This document shows positions 33,801 through 45,055 of a DNA stretch of 64,000 bases, piece after piece. The stretch comes from Costus lasius. Lineage: Eukaryota; Streptophyta; Magnoliopsida; Zingiberales; Costaceae. The stretch covers positions 28,693,439 to 28,757,438 of the forward strand of contig CM050450.1 in assembly GCA_027563935.2 (NCBI GenBank). The letters run 5' to 3'. Each line of letters begins with the position of its first letter. Positions within the stretch are counted from its first letter, which is position 1. The translations under genes and the position numbers were made by a program. The notes beneath the pieces are model-generated. The model searched no databases. It saw only the letters and a list, made by a program, of their open reading frames with translations, and was not told the origin of the DNA.

Positions 33801-34777
33801 ACAGCAACAGCAGCAACCCGTGCCCCGTTTCCAACTCGTAGGTCCACCTCATGCTGTCCCACCTGTCTTCTTCTCTTGAGTTCCTGTACATTTGAACAAA
33901 TGTGAACTCCACATGCAGTGTCCAACACCCATGATATAGAAGAAGAAAACATGACCTCAGTCACATAAATACCTGAGCCAGAAGCGATGCTTCCCTTCTT
34001 GTCTCCTTGGAGCGCTTTACAGTCCTTTTTCCAGTGACCTAGCTGGCCACAGTGGAAACATCTGTATTCCTTAGACCGCTTAACCTTTTGCTTCAGAGCC
34101 TTGCTGTAACTCTTGACGGGGGCCTTGCCCTTCTTCCCCTTCTTCTTGTTCCTTGAAGGAACCATTAAGACAGAGGTCGAAGGCTTTCCCTTCAGAGTCT
34201 CCTCAGTAGTCAAGAGCATATTCAGCAGCTCTGCCGGAGTACAGTCGATTTTGTTCATATTAAAGTTAATGATGAACGCATCGAAAGAGGGCGGGAGAGA
34301 CTGCAGAATAATGTCTACAGCAAGCTCCTGATTGATGGTATGCCCTAGTTTCTCTAGAGCCTCTTTGTGCCCAATCATCTTGAGCACGTGAGCTCCCACT
34401 GGGCTCCCTTCAGCCAGTTTGCTCTGAAAGAAAAGCTTTGTCAGATTATAGCGTTCTGTCCTCGCCTGTGCAGCATACAGCATCTTGAGGCTCGCTATAA
34501 TCTCTATAGCCGACATATCCTCATGCTGACGCTGCAGCGGTGGCGTCATAGACGCTAGCATCAGGCAAGCGACATCAATGCTATCATTGACGTGCTTTTC
34601 ATAGGCATCCCGAACCGCCCTTGCGGCGTTCGAAGCGGGTTGAGGCGGCACAGCCGTCTCGAGGACATACATTTTCCTCTCTGCCTTAAGAACAATCTTA
34701 AGGTGTCCGTACTAGTCTGAGAAGTTCGGCCCAGCAAACTTCTCCCTTTCCAGTAGGGATCGCACATTGAAGTTCAT
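30897..34777 (-). pseudogene. Copia-3 gag-pol with early amber codon and frameshift
   Basis: The frame starts at the ATG at 34777, homologous to the Copia-1 start. At about codon 22 a conserved tryptophan codon is replaced by TAG (near 34711-34713), so the longest open part begins only at 34672. At about 32530 one base is missing relative to Copia-5, shifting the frame between integrase and RT. The two open parts, 34672-32342 and 32411-30897, keep the zinc knuckle, D-T-A-C protease, integrase triad, YVDDIL and RNase H motifs. The element could be moved only by proteins of relatives unless both defects arose after insertion. Confidence 0.9.
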
Positions 34778-35764
34778 GGTGTTCGTTGCTGCAGGTATCT
34801 ACAACAATGCAAGAACAGCAAGGTCAGTATCAATGTTAAGAATCGATCAGGACTTAAGAAAGATTCTTTTTCTCACTATTTTATCTGACTGAAAAATCCA
34901 TTAAAACAGTCCGAAAGAGTAACACTCTTTTAGTGAGATGGGATCCAGATTTCATACTTGGTCTCCGTGTCCCGCTCAGGCGAGATAAGATGCACAGAGA
35001 GTACAAGCACTAATCTCTGGTAGGCTATCCCAGCCAATCGCCAACCCGTGCGATTCCCCTTCATCTGGGCAACCCAGCAGACTGTGCCAACTGAGTTGGT
35101 ACAACACAGTCTCTGATCCCACAGATGGCTGCCTCCATGTGCTACCATATGCGCCACATATGTAGCCTACATGGTCAAGCTGACCCGACCTACTCCCTGG
35201 ACCACCACGTGCTATGCTGAGCAACGAGAAGCGATAAATCCCTTCTCTGTAACACGCAGGTGTAATCCCGCACCGTCTGAAGATAGATGGACGTGCCCAC
35301 TGAGTGGGTACAACACGGCTCCAACGATAGTCAGAACAGTGAGGTTTCGCATCAGAAGGCTTACGAGCTTGATATTTTAGCGTTGGATTTTAACGGTCTT
35401 TTATCTTCTTCACTATCATGCAATTCCTATGGTGATAGCAGAAGATAAATAAATCATGCTATTCTACTTATATAAACAATAAAAGAAAGCATGGATCTTA
35501 TGTGGTAAAAGCCCATAGTCTAAGTAAGACCTTAATTAACTTAAGTCTTCACTTGAGCTCTTCATGGGTCTTTTGCATCTCATCTGGCCCAACCCAGGGC
35601 CCAAGCGCCCACTGCAGCTCAGGTGCGCCCACCAGGTAAATGCGCCTGTCCCAGAGTCGAACCCTGGACCTCCCACCTGGTCAAGCCACTGCTGCATGCG
35701 CCTCTGCCAAGTGTGCTCTGTGCTCTTGTCTGATTAAGTTACAATTCAATCTATCTAGACAAGA

Positions 35765-35860
35765 TTGACTCGCAGGTCAATTACATTTTATAAATTAAAT
35801 ACAATGTGATTCGCAGATCACAAATAAATATTAATTTATAATTAAACAGGCTCGCAGGCC
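35765..35860 (-). promoter_or_regulatory. Three-hairpin CTGCGA cassette, Copia-3
   Basis: Read on the plus strand the loops appear as TCGCAG: TTGAC/GTCAA at 35765-35780, GTGAT/ATCAC at 35806-35821 and GGC/GCC at 35849-35860. All three loops are CTGCGA on the element strand. Confidence 0.7.
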
Positions 35861-36621
35861 CCAGCACAGCACACATTAAAGGGCAACCCACATAAGATAA
35901 AATAAACAAGCATCATGGCATCAATCAATATGTGATCCATTACAAAGAAAACAAAATTTTGAAAACCCATTGGCATCAATTTTACTTTTCTTATATGCCC
36001 TACAACCTTACAACGGTCCATTGATAGGGATCCACTCATCATATCTAGTTAGATCCATGCCCTTGCATGCACCAAGTCTTAACTGACTTGAGTTGACCTA
36101 ATGGTCAACCATGCATGCGCCAAGGGCTGAACAACCAACATGAGATCTGGCAAGCGGGTGTGACCCCGGGCCTAACTCATGTGTGTTCACTGGTTGTCTC
36201 AACCAGACCTCGCTACATGCCTGTGATGCAATCGACCTATAGCCACCTCGTGCTTGCGCACAGGTGCCATCTGGTCGACCCATCTAGGCTGTCAGATGGT
36301 CTGATCAGACTAGTTGATCTATACTAGATGATGCTTTCAACCCCATCAACCCGTCTAAGGGTTTACAGTAGGCGCAACTTAGATCTAATCAAAGGCGCGC
36401 AAGTTAAGTTTTGATAAAACAACAACATGTAGCATGCGCAACAATGTAAGCAATATACATGCACCAACAAAATCAACCTTACACATGCGCCACCAAAATC
36501 AATCTCATATATGCGCCACAAAAAATACTTTCAACTAGTATTATCGCATGATGAGAAAACTTAGATCATAAGCGCAAACAAGGATCACCTTAAGCAATCA
36601 TATGAATCATATGTAAACCTG

Positions 36622-36633
36622 GCTTTGATACCA
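36622..36633 (-). promoter_or_regulatory. Primer-binding site, Copia-3 (variant)
   Basis: TGGTATCAAAGC on the minus strand, one base different from the TGGTATCAGAGC of its relatives, three bases from the LTR. Confidence 0.85.
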
Positions 36634-36635
36634 AT

Positions 36636-38358
36636 TGAAGGAACCCCTAAAGCTAGGGGAGTCGAAACCCTAAACATGCGCATCTAACAAGCATGGGCGG
36701 AAACAAGGGTTTCTAGGATCGCATATTAGAACCATATGATCAACTTTAGGATATGAGAGATCATACCATAGCCATGAAAGGGATGGCAACTTGGAAGCAA
36801 AGAATCAATTGAATCTTCTCCAAAGGCTGTCGCACACAAGAGGAAGAAGGCCTACTCCTTTGGCGCGACTTGTGCTAGCAAGGCTCCAAAGTTTTCTTCT
36901 CGTATGGAAAGGAATGGAAGGATGAAGACTTGCTTGGCCGAACTTTCTCCAAAGTGTTTTTCCACCTTCAGACACCCCTGTGTCGTCGAGAGGAAGAGGC
37001 AAGAAGAGAATCTCTCGAAAACGAAGTGGAGACGTTTTCATCAAACGTGGAGACGTTTTCATCAAACGTGGAGACGTTTTTCCAAGATGGAAAAACCGAC
37101 TTCTAAAAATGGAAAGTCTTTGACTCCATACGTTCATGCGATCATCCTTGCGTTCACTCCAAGTGAACCGATCGCTCCTCTTTATCCTCTTTGAACCAAG
37201 CCACGGTTCAATTACATTTGGTTCAATGACCAAACCAAATCAGCCCAAGCATGTAGTCCAGATCTAATTAAACCCTAAGGTTCTAGATCTGACCGTTCAT
37301 CTCTTGATGCTCTTGATCTCACCGATCTAGCATCAAAACTTTCGATCGAAGCTTACCGATCTCAAGCCCTAATCAATCAAACATGATCAGACCAGATCTC
37401 ACCCACAATCAGAGATTCAATCCCTTTAAAACTGAACCCAAATAATTCAGTCCACACGATCTGACTTAAGTAAGCCATATCATCAAATTGTGCGACCCTA
37501 AGGGTTTCCTTTAAATGTCGGTAACGATAACTTACGTTATCACGATCAGTGAGGGGTATCTAGCAACACATCACTGTCTCCCGATATAAAGGAAAGAGTC
37601 TTCCAAGACTACACCCAAACCACAGCACAAGTGTGAATCTCCTTCACTAGGCATACATGTTTCCTTTGCCACTGGATGTTCTTATTGGACAAGCGTGTCA
37701 AGCCTGTAGTTCCAATATGATGAGCATGATTAGATCAGATGAACATAGTCATCTGGGTATGGCCATACACTTTCTCAATCATCTCATCCAGGGGGCCCCT
37801 TTAGAACGTCACACTCCAATTAAGGAGACGGCAATCCTCTATCTATCACTAGTGCCCTAACCTGATTCAAGCTCATCATCCAAGATAGTCTATAATCATT
37901 ATGTTTCAAATGATATTGAACTACCTCAAAACAATGACAATCATCATTTAGAAAACACAAGTGATCTCAAGTCAGAGGAAATGTGCCACTTGTTACATTC
38001 AAGGATTATTCAAATTGTGACAACCAATTGAATATCCTAGTAGGGTCTGTCCAGTACATCCAATGTACCCATGAGTCTACATCTTATTCCATGCTCGAAG
38101 CATCCTATAAGATTAGAACACATATTAGTCTCAATCATATCAAGGTTGTCTCATGTTCACCAAGATATCTCGACTAAGGACATATAGCATGCCAGCCTAG
38201 CTGAACAGCATTGAGACATTATTCAGAAGAACACTTATTGCAGCAGACAATGTAACAATCTGAATAATAACCATTGCCTTTATAAACATAAGAGTTTATA
38301 CATGATACTATTACAATCCCAAGGCCTCAAACATTAGCCTTAAGGGCATACCCCAACA
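36636..38358 (-). repeat. Copia-3 5' LTR
   Basis: 1723 bp, paired with 29157-30876. The U5-end hairpin on the minus strand is CCCCTA-GCTT-TAGGGG. Confidence 0.95.
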
Positions 38359-38717
38359 CTGGGCACATGATGAAACTCTAGAGGCATCGTTGAGAGGTTA
38401 GGGTTTCATGCTGTATCCAGCCCTCGCTGGACATGAAATGCCTAGACTGTCTCAACAAGGGGAGTTGCATGGAGCAACCGACCGGCGCGCCCACTTTAAG
38501 CAGCATGGGTCACTTTGTGCATCTCATCCCCCCTCGTGGGACATGAAGCCACATGTGGAATAAGGATCCCATCTCACTAGGAAATCTTAAATTTCCTGAT
38601 TGACTTTGTGGGTTGTCAATCTGATTAAAATAGTGGGAGCCATAATCATTTAAAACAAGTCCAGTTTAAATGATTCGAAGTAGAACTAATCTGCTGTTTC
38701 TTGGGTGTTGTAGAAAC
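38359..38717 (+). other. Copia-B leader, second part
   Basis: Opens with the second CTGGG copy. It contains a two-tier hairpin at 38404-38438 (outer TTTCATG/CATGAAA, inner TCCAG/CTGGA, loop CCCTCG) and a weaker one at 38527-38541 (TCCC/GGGA, loop CCCTCGT). It leads directly into gag. Confidence 0.75.
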
Positions 38718-39356
38718 AATGGCTACGAACAATGGCGGATTAACACTGCGATCCCTTCTTGATAAGGATAAGTTGGATGGATCTAACTTTATGGACAGAC
38801 ATTGGAACTTGAGGATAGCCCTCAAGCTCGAGAAGAAGCTGTATGTCCTTGAACAGCCTCTTCCTGCGGCTCCTCCGCCTAATGCCCGGACGGCAGACAG
38901 GGATGCTTTTAGAAAGCATCAGGATGACTCTTTGGTGGTTGCATGTGTCATGCTAGCCACTATGGCACCTGAACTTCAGGTGCAATATGAGGAGCAGAAC
39001 ACTTTTCAGATTATCACTCATTTGAAATAGATGTTCGAGGCTCAGGCTAGAACTGAGAGATATGACACTGCCAAAGTAGTTTTTCGGTGCAAGTTGTCTG
39101 AGGGTGCACTAGTGAGACCCCACGTTCTCAAGCTGATTAGAAATGTGGATCATCTCAGGAGATTGGGACATACCATAGACAACGAGCTGGTTGTGGATCT
39201 TATTCTGTAGTCCCTGCCCCCTAGATTCAGTCCATTTATCATAAATTTTAACATGAACCAGATTGATTGCACAAGGGAGGAACTACTGAATATGCTCCAA
39301 ATAGTCGAGCGTGAGATGGGTAAGACCAAACCCAATTCTGTTCTTTTGGTCCCTGC
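38718..39356 (+). pseudogene. Copia-B gag, N-terminal part
   Basis: Starts at ATG 38718 (MATNNGGLTLRSLLDKDKLD) and aligns along its length with the Copia-1 gag: the KLYVLE motif near residue 40, QARTERYD after the first stop, and FNMNQIDCTREELLNML near the end. In-frame TAG codons at 39028-39030 and 39208-39210 break it. The second replaces a glutamine codon of relatives and fits a C-to-T change. The rest of gag continues after Gypsy-4 at 58432. Confidence 0.88.
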
Positions 39357-39438
39357 TGTCACATCCTGTTATGTTAACCCCAAACAAGCAACACAAGTCA
39401 CAAAGGAACAGGACGTTATCACACAGGATCGATGCACA
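39357..39438 (-). repeat. Gypsy-4 3' LTR, outer fragment
   Basis: The first 82 plus-strand bases of the LTR (TGTCACATCC...GCACA), matching 55830-55911, cut off by Copia-5. It continues at 48545. Confidence 0.95.
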
Positions 39439-41150
39439 TGTTAGGGTCCCCTTCAAGGGGGAGCGAGAAACCCTAAGGTGAGTACCCCTTTCGAGAGGGG
39501 GGGGGGGCGCAAGTGACCTTTCTTTGTCTTATTAGCGGAATTAGGGTTTCACATTTGATCGCATGCTATACATTCATATGATCAACTTAAACATCAAGTG
39601 AAAGATGCGTTACCATGGCCATGAGAAGGAGGCGGCTTGGAAGCAAAGACCAAGAGAGATCTTCTCCACAAGTGACGCACACAAGAAGAGAGATGGCTTC
39701 TTCTTGTTGATCTTTGTGCTAGCAAAGATCTTCAAGTGTCCTTGCCGAATGGAAGGGATGGGAGACGAGATCTTGCTTGGGCGAGAGCTCCACACGTTCG
39801 TCCACCTCTCCTCCACACGCAAATTGCAAGAAGCCAAGCGAAGTGAAGTCAAGTGGTGAACGGCTTGGCGTTAGGCGTTTTGAAGAAGAGGCCTTGATGA
39901 CTTACCATAAATGGAAGCATGCACTCATAAACGACCAAAACGCCTTCACCCTTTCGAACCATGCGTTCACATAAGTGAACCGGTTCTCTTTTGGTTCAAT
40001 TGCATTTGGTTCAACAAACCAAATCAAATAAGCCCAAGCCCCCTTTGGTCTAGATCATATCAAACCCTAAGGTTCAAGATCTAACCGTTCATCTCCTGAT
40101 GCTCCTGATCTCACCGATCTAGCATCACCTCTCTCGATCGAAGCTTACCGATCTCAAGCCCTAATCAATCAAACATGATCAGACCAGATCTCACTTACAA
40201 TCAGAGATTAAATCCCTTTAAACTGAACCCAAATAATTCAGTCCACACGATCTGACTCAAGTAAGCCATATCATCAAATTGTGCGACCCTGAGGGTTTCC
40301 TTTAAATGTCGGTAACGATAACTTTCGTTATCACGATCAGTGAGGGGTATCTAGCAACACATCACTGTCTCCCGATATAAAGGAAAGAGTCTTCCAAGAC
40401 TACTCCCAAGACACAGCACAAGGGTGAATGCACTTCACTAGGCATACATGTTTCCTTTGCCACTGGATGTTCTTATTGGACAAGCGTGTCAAGCCTGTGA
40501 CTCCAATATGATGAGCATGATTAGATCAGATGAACATAGTCACCTGGGTATGGCCATACACTTTCTCAATCATCTCATTCAGGGGGGCCCTTTAGAACAC
40601 CACACTCCTTGAACAAGGAGACGGCAATCCTTTATCTATCACTAGTGTCCTAACCTGACTCATGATCATTATCCAAGATAGTCTATAATCATTATGTTTC
40701 AAATGATATTGAACTACCTCAAAACAATGACAATCATCATCTAGAAACACAAGTGATCTCAAGTCAGAGGACATGTGCCACTTGATGCAAACAAGGATTA
40801 TTCACATTGTGACAAGCAATTGAATATCCTAGTAGGGTCTGTCCAGTACATCCAATGTACCCATGAGTCTACATCTTATTCCATGCTCGAAGCATCCTAT
40901 AAGATTAGAACACATATTAGTCTCAATCATATCAAGGCTGTCTCATGTTCACCAAGATATCTCGACTAAGGACATATGCATGTCAGCCTAGCTGAACAGC
41001 ATTGAGACATTATTCAGAAGCACAGTTATTGCAGCAGACAATGTAACAAACTGAATAATAACCATTGCCTTTATAAACACAAGAGTTTATTACATGATAC
41101 TTTTACAATCCCAAGGCCTCAAACATTAGCCTTAAGGGCATACCCTAACA
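39439..41150 (-). repeat. Copia-5 3' LTR
   Basis: Plus-strand start TGTTAGGGTCCCC, end GGCATACCCTAACA. A run of 11 G at about 39497-39507 is 9 G in the 5' LTR. Confidence 0.95.
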
Positions 41151-41161
41151 ATCTCCCACTT
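41151..41161 (-). promoter_or_regulatory. Polypurine tract, Copia-5
   Basis: Minus strand AAGTGGGAGAT, adjoining the 3' LTR. Confidence 0.88.
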
Positions 41162-41170
41162 GCACTTAAT

Positions 41171-44100
41171 CTAATGGTTGAGAAATCTCAAACCCATATT
41201 ATTACAGTGCTTCTCATGCTTCTGCTGCGCCAGAGGCTTGGTAAGCGGGTCAGCCAGATTGTCGTCTGTATGAACCTTGCATATTTTGATCTCGCCACGA
41301 TCAATGATCTCCCGGATCAAGTGAAACCGTCTCTGTATATGCTGGGACTTCTGGTGCGACCGTGGTTCCTTTGCTTGTGCAATGGCTCCAGTGTTATCAC
41401 AGAAGATAACCAAAGGATCTGCACTCGAAGGAACAACACCAAGTTCTCTCATGAACTTACGAATCCACACTGCCTCCTTGGATGCTTCCGAGGCTGCAAC
41501 ATACTCGGCTTCTGTTGTGGAATCAGCAACAGTTGACTGTTTGAAACTCTTCCACACCACTGCTCCACCATTCAAGCTAAAAACATAGCCTGATTGCGAT
41601 CGGAAATCATCCTGGTCCGACTGGAACGAAGCGTCAGTATATCCTTCTATACTGAGTTCTTCCTGACCACCATATATCAAGAACATATCTTTGGTCCTCC
41701 GCAGATATTTTAAAATGTTCTTGACTGCAATCCAGTGCGCCATACCTGGATTACTTTGGAATCGACTGGTCACGCTTAACCCATAAGCGACGTCTGGGCG
41801 AGTACACAACATCGCATACATAATGGACCCAATAGCCGAAGCATAAGGCGTATTGTCCATTTCATCTTTCTCAGTCTGTGTTTGTGGACACTGACTCTTC
41901 GAAAGATTCAGACCATGTCTGACTGGAAGATATCCTCGTTTAGAATTCTCTAAATGAAATCTCTCCAGGACTTTATCGATGTAAGTACTCTGGCACAGCC
42001 CGAGAAGCCTCTTAGATCTATCCCTGTAGATCTTCACACCTAATACATAGGCTGCTTCTCCTAGATCTTTCATCTGGAAACATTTCCTTAACCATGCCTT
42101 AACTGCATGCATTTCAGGAATGTCATTTCCAATGATTAAGATATCATCGACGTAGAGGACTAGGAAAGTAATCACGCTCCCACTAAACCTCTTATATACA
42201 CACGGGTCATCCTCGTTCTTGATGAAACCAAACTCAGAGATTGATTCATCAAAACGAATATTCCAGCTTCTAGATGCTTGTTTCAGTCCATAAATGGACT
42301 TCTTTAACTTGCATATTTTATGACGATCTGATGGATTAGTGAAACCTTCAGGTTGTGTCATATACACATCCTCATCCAGATTTCCATTAAGGAAAGCGGT
42401 CTTCACATCCATCTGCCAGATCTCATAATCGTAATATGCTGCTATCGCGAAAAGAATCCGAATAGACTTAAACATGGCTACAGGAGAGAAAGTTTCATCA
42501 TAATCTATCCCGTAGATTTGTTTGAAACCTTTCGCAACAAGCCTGCCTTTATAGGTAACCACGTTACCATCCATGTCAATCTTCTTCTTGAAGATCCATT
42601 TACAGCCTATAGGGATTACTCCCGGAGGCGGATCAACCAAATCCCAGACTTGGTTATCTGACATGGAGTCCATCTCGGCGCGCATAGCTTCAAGCCATCT
42701 AGCTGACTCCGGTCCACTGACCGCATCCGCATAAGTGAGGGGTTCATCATTATCAATGATGTAGACTCCGTCATAGCGCTCAGGCTGTCGACGGATCCTT
42801 CCCGATCTTCGCGGTTCCCGTGATATCTGAGCCTCAGGCTGTTCAATAACCTGTTCTACCGGCACAGGCTCATCCAACTGTGCTCGACTACTTTGTCCTT
42901 CCTCTGGATTCTCATCCAGCTTTATTTCTCTCCCACTGGCTTCTTGCAGAAGAAACTCCTTCTCAAGAAAAATGGCCGTCCGAGCAACAAATACCTTGTT
43001 CTCTTTGGGATCGTAGAAATAATAACCCTTAGTTTCCTTAGGGTAACCGACAAAGATACATTTCTCAGATCTGCTCTCCAGTTTCCCAGAGGCGAGCTTT
43101 TTGACATAAGCCTCGCAACCCCAGATCCTGATAAATGTCAAGCTCGGCTGTTTCCCATACCATAACTCATATGGCGTCTTTGAAACGGCCTTGGATGGCA
43201 CTCGGTTTAGTACCTTTGCAGCTGTTTCCAGTGCAAATCCCCAAAAGGAGTATGGAAGAGTAGCCTGACTCATCATAGAACGAACCATATCAAGTAACGT
43301 TCTATTTCTCCTCTCGGACACACCATTCCATTGCGGTGTTCCTGGTGGAGTGAGCTGTGAGATAATCCCACACTCCTTCAGATAGTCAGTAAACGCATGA
43401 CTCAAGTATTCTCCACCTCGATCAGAACGAAGTGCCTTGATATTTCGGCCTAGCTGATTCTGTACTTCATTCTTGAACTCTTTGAACTTGTCAAAAGATT
43501 CACTTTTATGTCTCATTAAATAGACATACCCATATCTACTGAAATCATCAGTAAAGGTAATGAAGTACTGATAGCCACCTCTGGCATGTTTACTAAATGG
43601 CCCACACACATCACTGTGTATAAGGTCAAGTAAACCTGAAGCCCTTTGACCTTTGTGAGGAAAAGGAGACTTCGTCATTTTACCCATTAAACAAGCTTTG
43701 CATGTATCAATCTCCTCATAGGAGAATGATCCCAGCAGTCCATGATCATGCAACCGCTTAATGCGCTTCTTGTTAATATGGCCTAAACGACTATGCCATA
43801 GCAAGGTGCTGTCATCAGCATACTTGGCTTTCTTATTATCAATGTTTTGTATAGAATATTCCATGTCCAACATGAATAACCCATTGTTAATTGAACTAGT
43901 AGCATAAACAATATTATCAAGAGTAATATAACACTTTGAAATCTTGCATTCAAAGGAAAACCCTTTCCTGACAAGAGCAGGAATAGAGATAATATTTTTG
44001 GTAATACTGGGTACAAAATAACAATTGTTTAATTCTAATACAATGCCAGATGGTAATGAGATGAAATAGTCTCCTACAGCAACAGCAGCAACCCGTGCCC

Positions 44101-45055
44101 CGTTTCCAACTCGTAGGTCCACCTCATGCTGTCCCACCTGTCTTCTTCTCTTGAGTTCCTGCACATTTGAACAAATGTGAACTCCACATGCAGTGTCCAA
44201 CACCCATGAAATGGAAGAAGAAGATAACATGACCTCAGTCACAAATATACCTGAGCCAGAAGCAATGCTTCCCCTCTTATCTCCTTGGAGCGCTTTACAG
44301 TCCTTTTTCCAGTGACCCAGCTGGCCACAGTGGAAACACCTGTTGTCCTTTGACCGCTTTACCTTCTGTTTTAGAGCCTTGCTGTAACTCTTGACAGGGG
44401 CTTTGCCCTTCTTCCCCTTCTTCTTGTTCCTGGAAGGAACCATTAAGACAGAGGTTGAAGGCTTTCCCTTCAGAGTCTCCTCAGTAGACAAGAGCATATT
44501 CAGCAGCTCTGCCGGAGTACAATCGATTTTGTTCATATTAAAGTTAATAATGAACGCATCGAAAGAGGGCGGGAGAGACTGCAGAATAATGTCTACAGCA
44601 AGCTCCTGGTTGATGGTATGCCCCAGTTTCTCCAGAGCCTCCTTGTGCCCAATCATCTTGAGCACGTGAGCTCCCACTGGGCTCCCTTCAGCCAGTTTGC
44701 TCTGAAAGAAAAGCTTTGTCAGATTATAGCGTTCTGTCCTCGCCTGTGCAGCATACAGCATCTTGAGGTTCGCTATAATCTCTATAGCCGACATATCCTC
44801 ATGCTGACGCTGCAGCGGTGGCGTCATAGACGCTAGCATCAGGCAAGCGACATCAATGCTATCATTGACATGCTTTTCATAGGCATCACGAACCGCCCTT
44901 GCGGCGTTCGCAGCGGGTTGAGGCGGCACAGCCGTCTCGAGGACATACAGTTTCCTCTCTGCCTTAAGAACGATCTTAAGGTGTCCGAACCAGTCTGAGA
45001 AGTTTGGCCCAGCAAACTTCTCCCTTTCCAGTAGGGATCGCACATTGAAGCTCAT
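41171..45055 (-). CDS. Copia-5 gag-pol polyprotein (intact)
   Basis: A 1294-codon frame of exactly the same length as in Copia-1 and differing at a modest number of residues. It keeps the CCHC knuckle (CFHCGQLGHWKKDC), the D-T-A-C protease site, the integrase zinc domain and D-D-E triad, YVDDIL in RT and GYTDAS in RNase H. Start and stop positions agree with Copia-1, supporting the chosen ATG at 45055. With two young LTRs it is, with Copia-1, the likely protein source for the family; expression cannot be judged from sequence. Confidence 0.95.
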   Translation of the reverse strand: MSFNVRSLLEREKFAGPNFSDWFGHLKIVLKAERKLYVLETAVPPQPAANAARAVRDAYEKHVNDSIDVACLMLASMTPPLQRQHEDMSAIEIIANLKMLYAAQARTERYNLTKLFFQSKLAEGSPVGAHVLKMIGHKEALEKLGHTINQELAVDIILQSLPPSFDAFIINFNMNKIDCTPAELLNMLLSTEETLKGKPSTSVLMVPSRNKKKGKKGKAPVKSYSKALKQKVKRSKDNRCFHCGQLGHWKKDCKALQGDKRGSIASGSGIFVTEVMLSSSSISWVLDTACGVHICSNVQELKRRRQVGQHEVDLRVGNGARVAAVAVGDYFISLPSGIVLELNNCYFVPSITKNIISIPALVRKGFSFECKISKCYITLDNIVYATSSINNGLFMLDMEYSIQNIDNKKAKYADDSTLLWHSRLGHINKKRIKRLHDHGLLGSFSYEEIDTCKACLMGKMTKSPFPHKGQRASGLLDLIHSDVCGPFSKHARGGYQYFITFTDDFSRYGYVYLMRHKSESFDKFKEFKNEVQNQLGRNIKALRSDRGGEYLSHAFTDYLKECGIISQLTPPGTPQWNGVSERRNRTLLDMVRSMMSQATLPYSFWGFALETAAKVLNRVPSKAVSKTPYELWYGKQPSLTFIRIWGCEAYVKKLASGKLESRSEKCIFVGYPKETKGYYFYDPKENKVFVARTAIFLEKEFLLQEASGREIKLDENPEEGQSSRAQLDEPVPVEQVIEQPEAQISREPRRSGRIRRQPERYDGVYIIDNDEPLTYADAVSGPESARWLEAMRAEMDSMSDNQVWDLVDPPPGVIPIGCKWIFKKKIDMDGNVVTYKGRLVAKGFKQIYGIDYDETFSPVAMFKSIRILFAIAAYYDYEIWQMDVKTAFLNGNLDEDVYMTQPEGFTNPSDRHKICKLKKSIYGLKQASRSWNIRFDESISEFGFIKNEDDPCVYKRFSGSVITFLVLYVDDILIIGNDIPEMHAVKAWLRKCFQMKDLGEAAYVLGVKIYRDRSKRLLGLCQSTYIDKVLERFHLENSKRGYLPVRHGLNLSKSQCPQTQTEKDEMDNTPYASAIGSIMYAMLCTRPDVAYGLSVTSRFQSNPGMAHWIAVKNILKYLRRTKDMFLIYGGQEELSIEGYTDASFQSDQDDFRSQSGYVFSLNGGAVVWKSFKQSTVADSTTEAEYVAASEASKEAVWIRKFMRELGVVPSSADPLVIFCDNTGAIAQAKEPRSHQKSQHIQRRFHLIREIIDRGEIKICKVHTDDNLADPLTKPLAQQKHEKHCNNMGLRFLNH

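Larger units (their letters stand above)
34778..36635 (-). other. Copia-3 leader
   Basis: A 1.86-kb leader like that of Copia-1. It keeps the TCA hairpins at 35083-35103 and 35292-35312 and the three-hairpin cassette at 35765-35860. No coding frame is credible. Confidence 0.85.
29157..38358 (-). mobile_element. Copia-3: Angela/BARE-like element, coding region broken
   Basis: A complete 9.2-kb insertion inside the Copia-B leader. The 5-bp duplication CTGGG stands at 29152-29156 and 38359-38363. On the minus strand the order is 5' LTR 36636-38358, primer site, leader, gag-pol, polypurine tract and 3' LTR 29157-30876. The LTRs differ by about five substitutions and one 3-bp gap by my count, so it is young. 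It is clearly the same family as Copia-1 and Copia-5 but ends TTCCTTCA instead of CCAACA. Confidence 0.95.
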
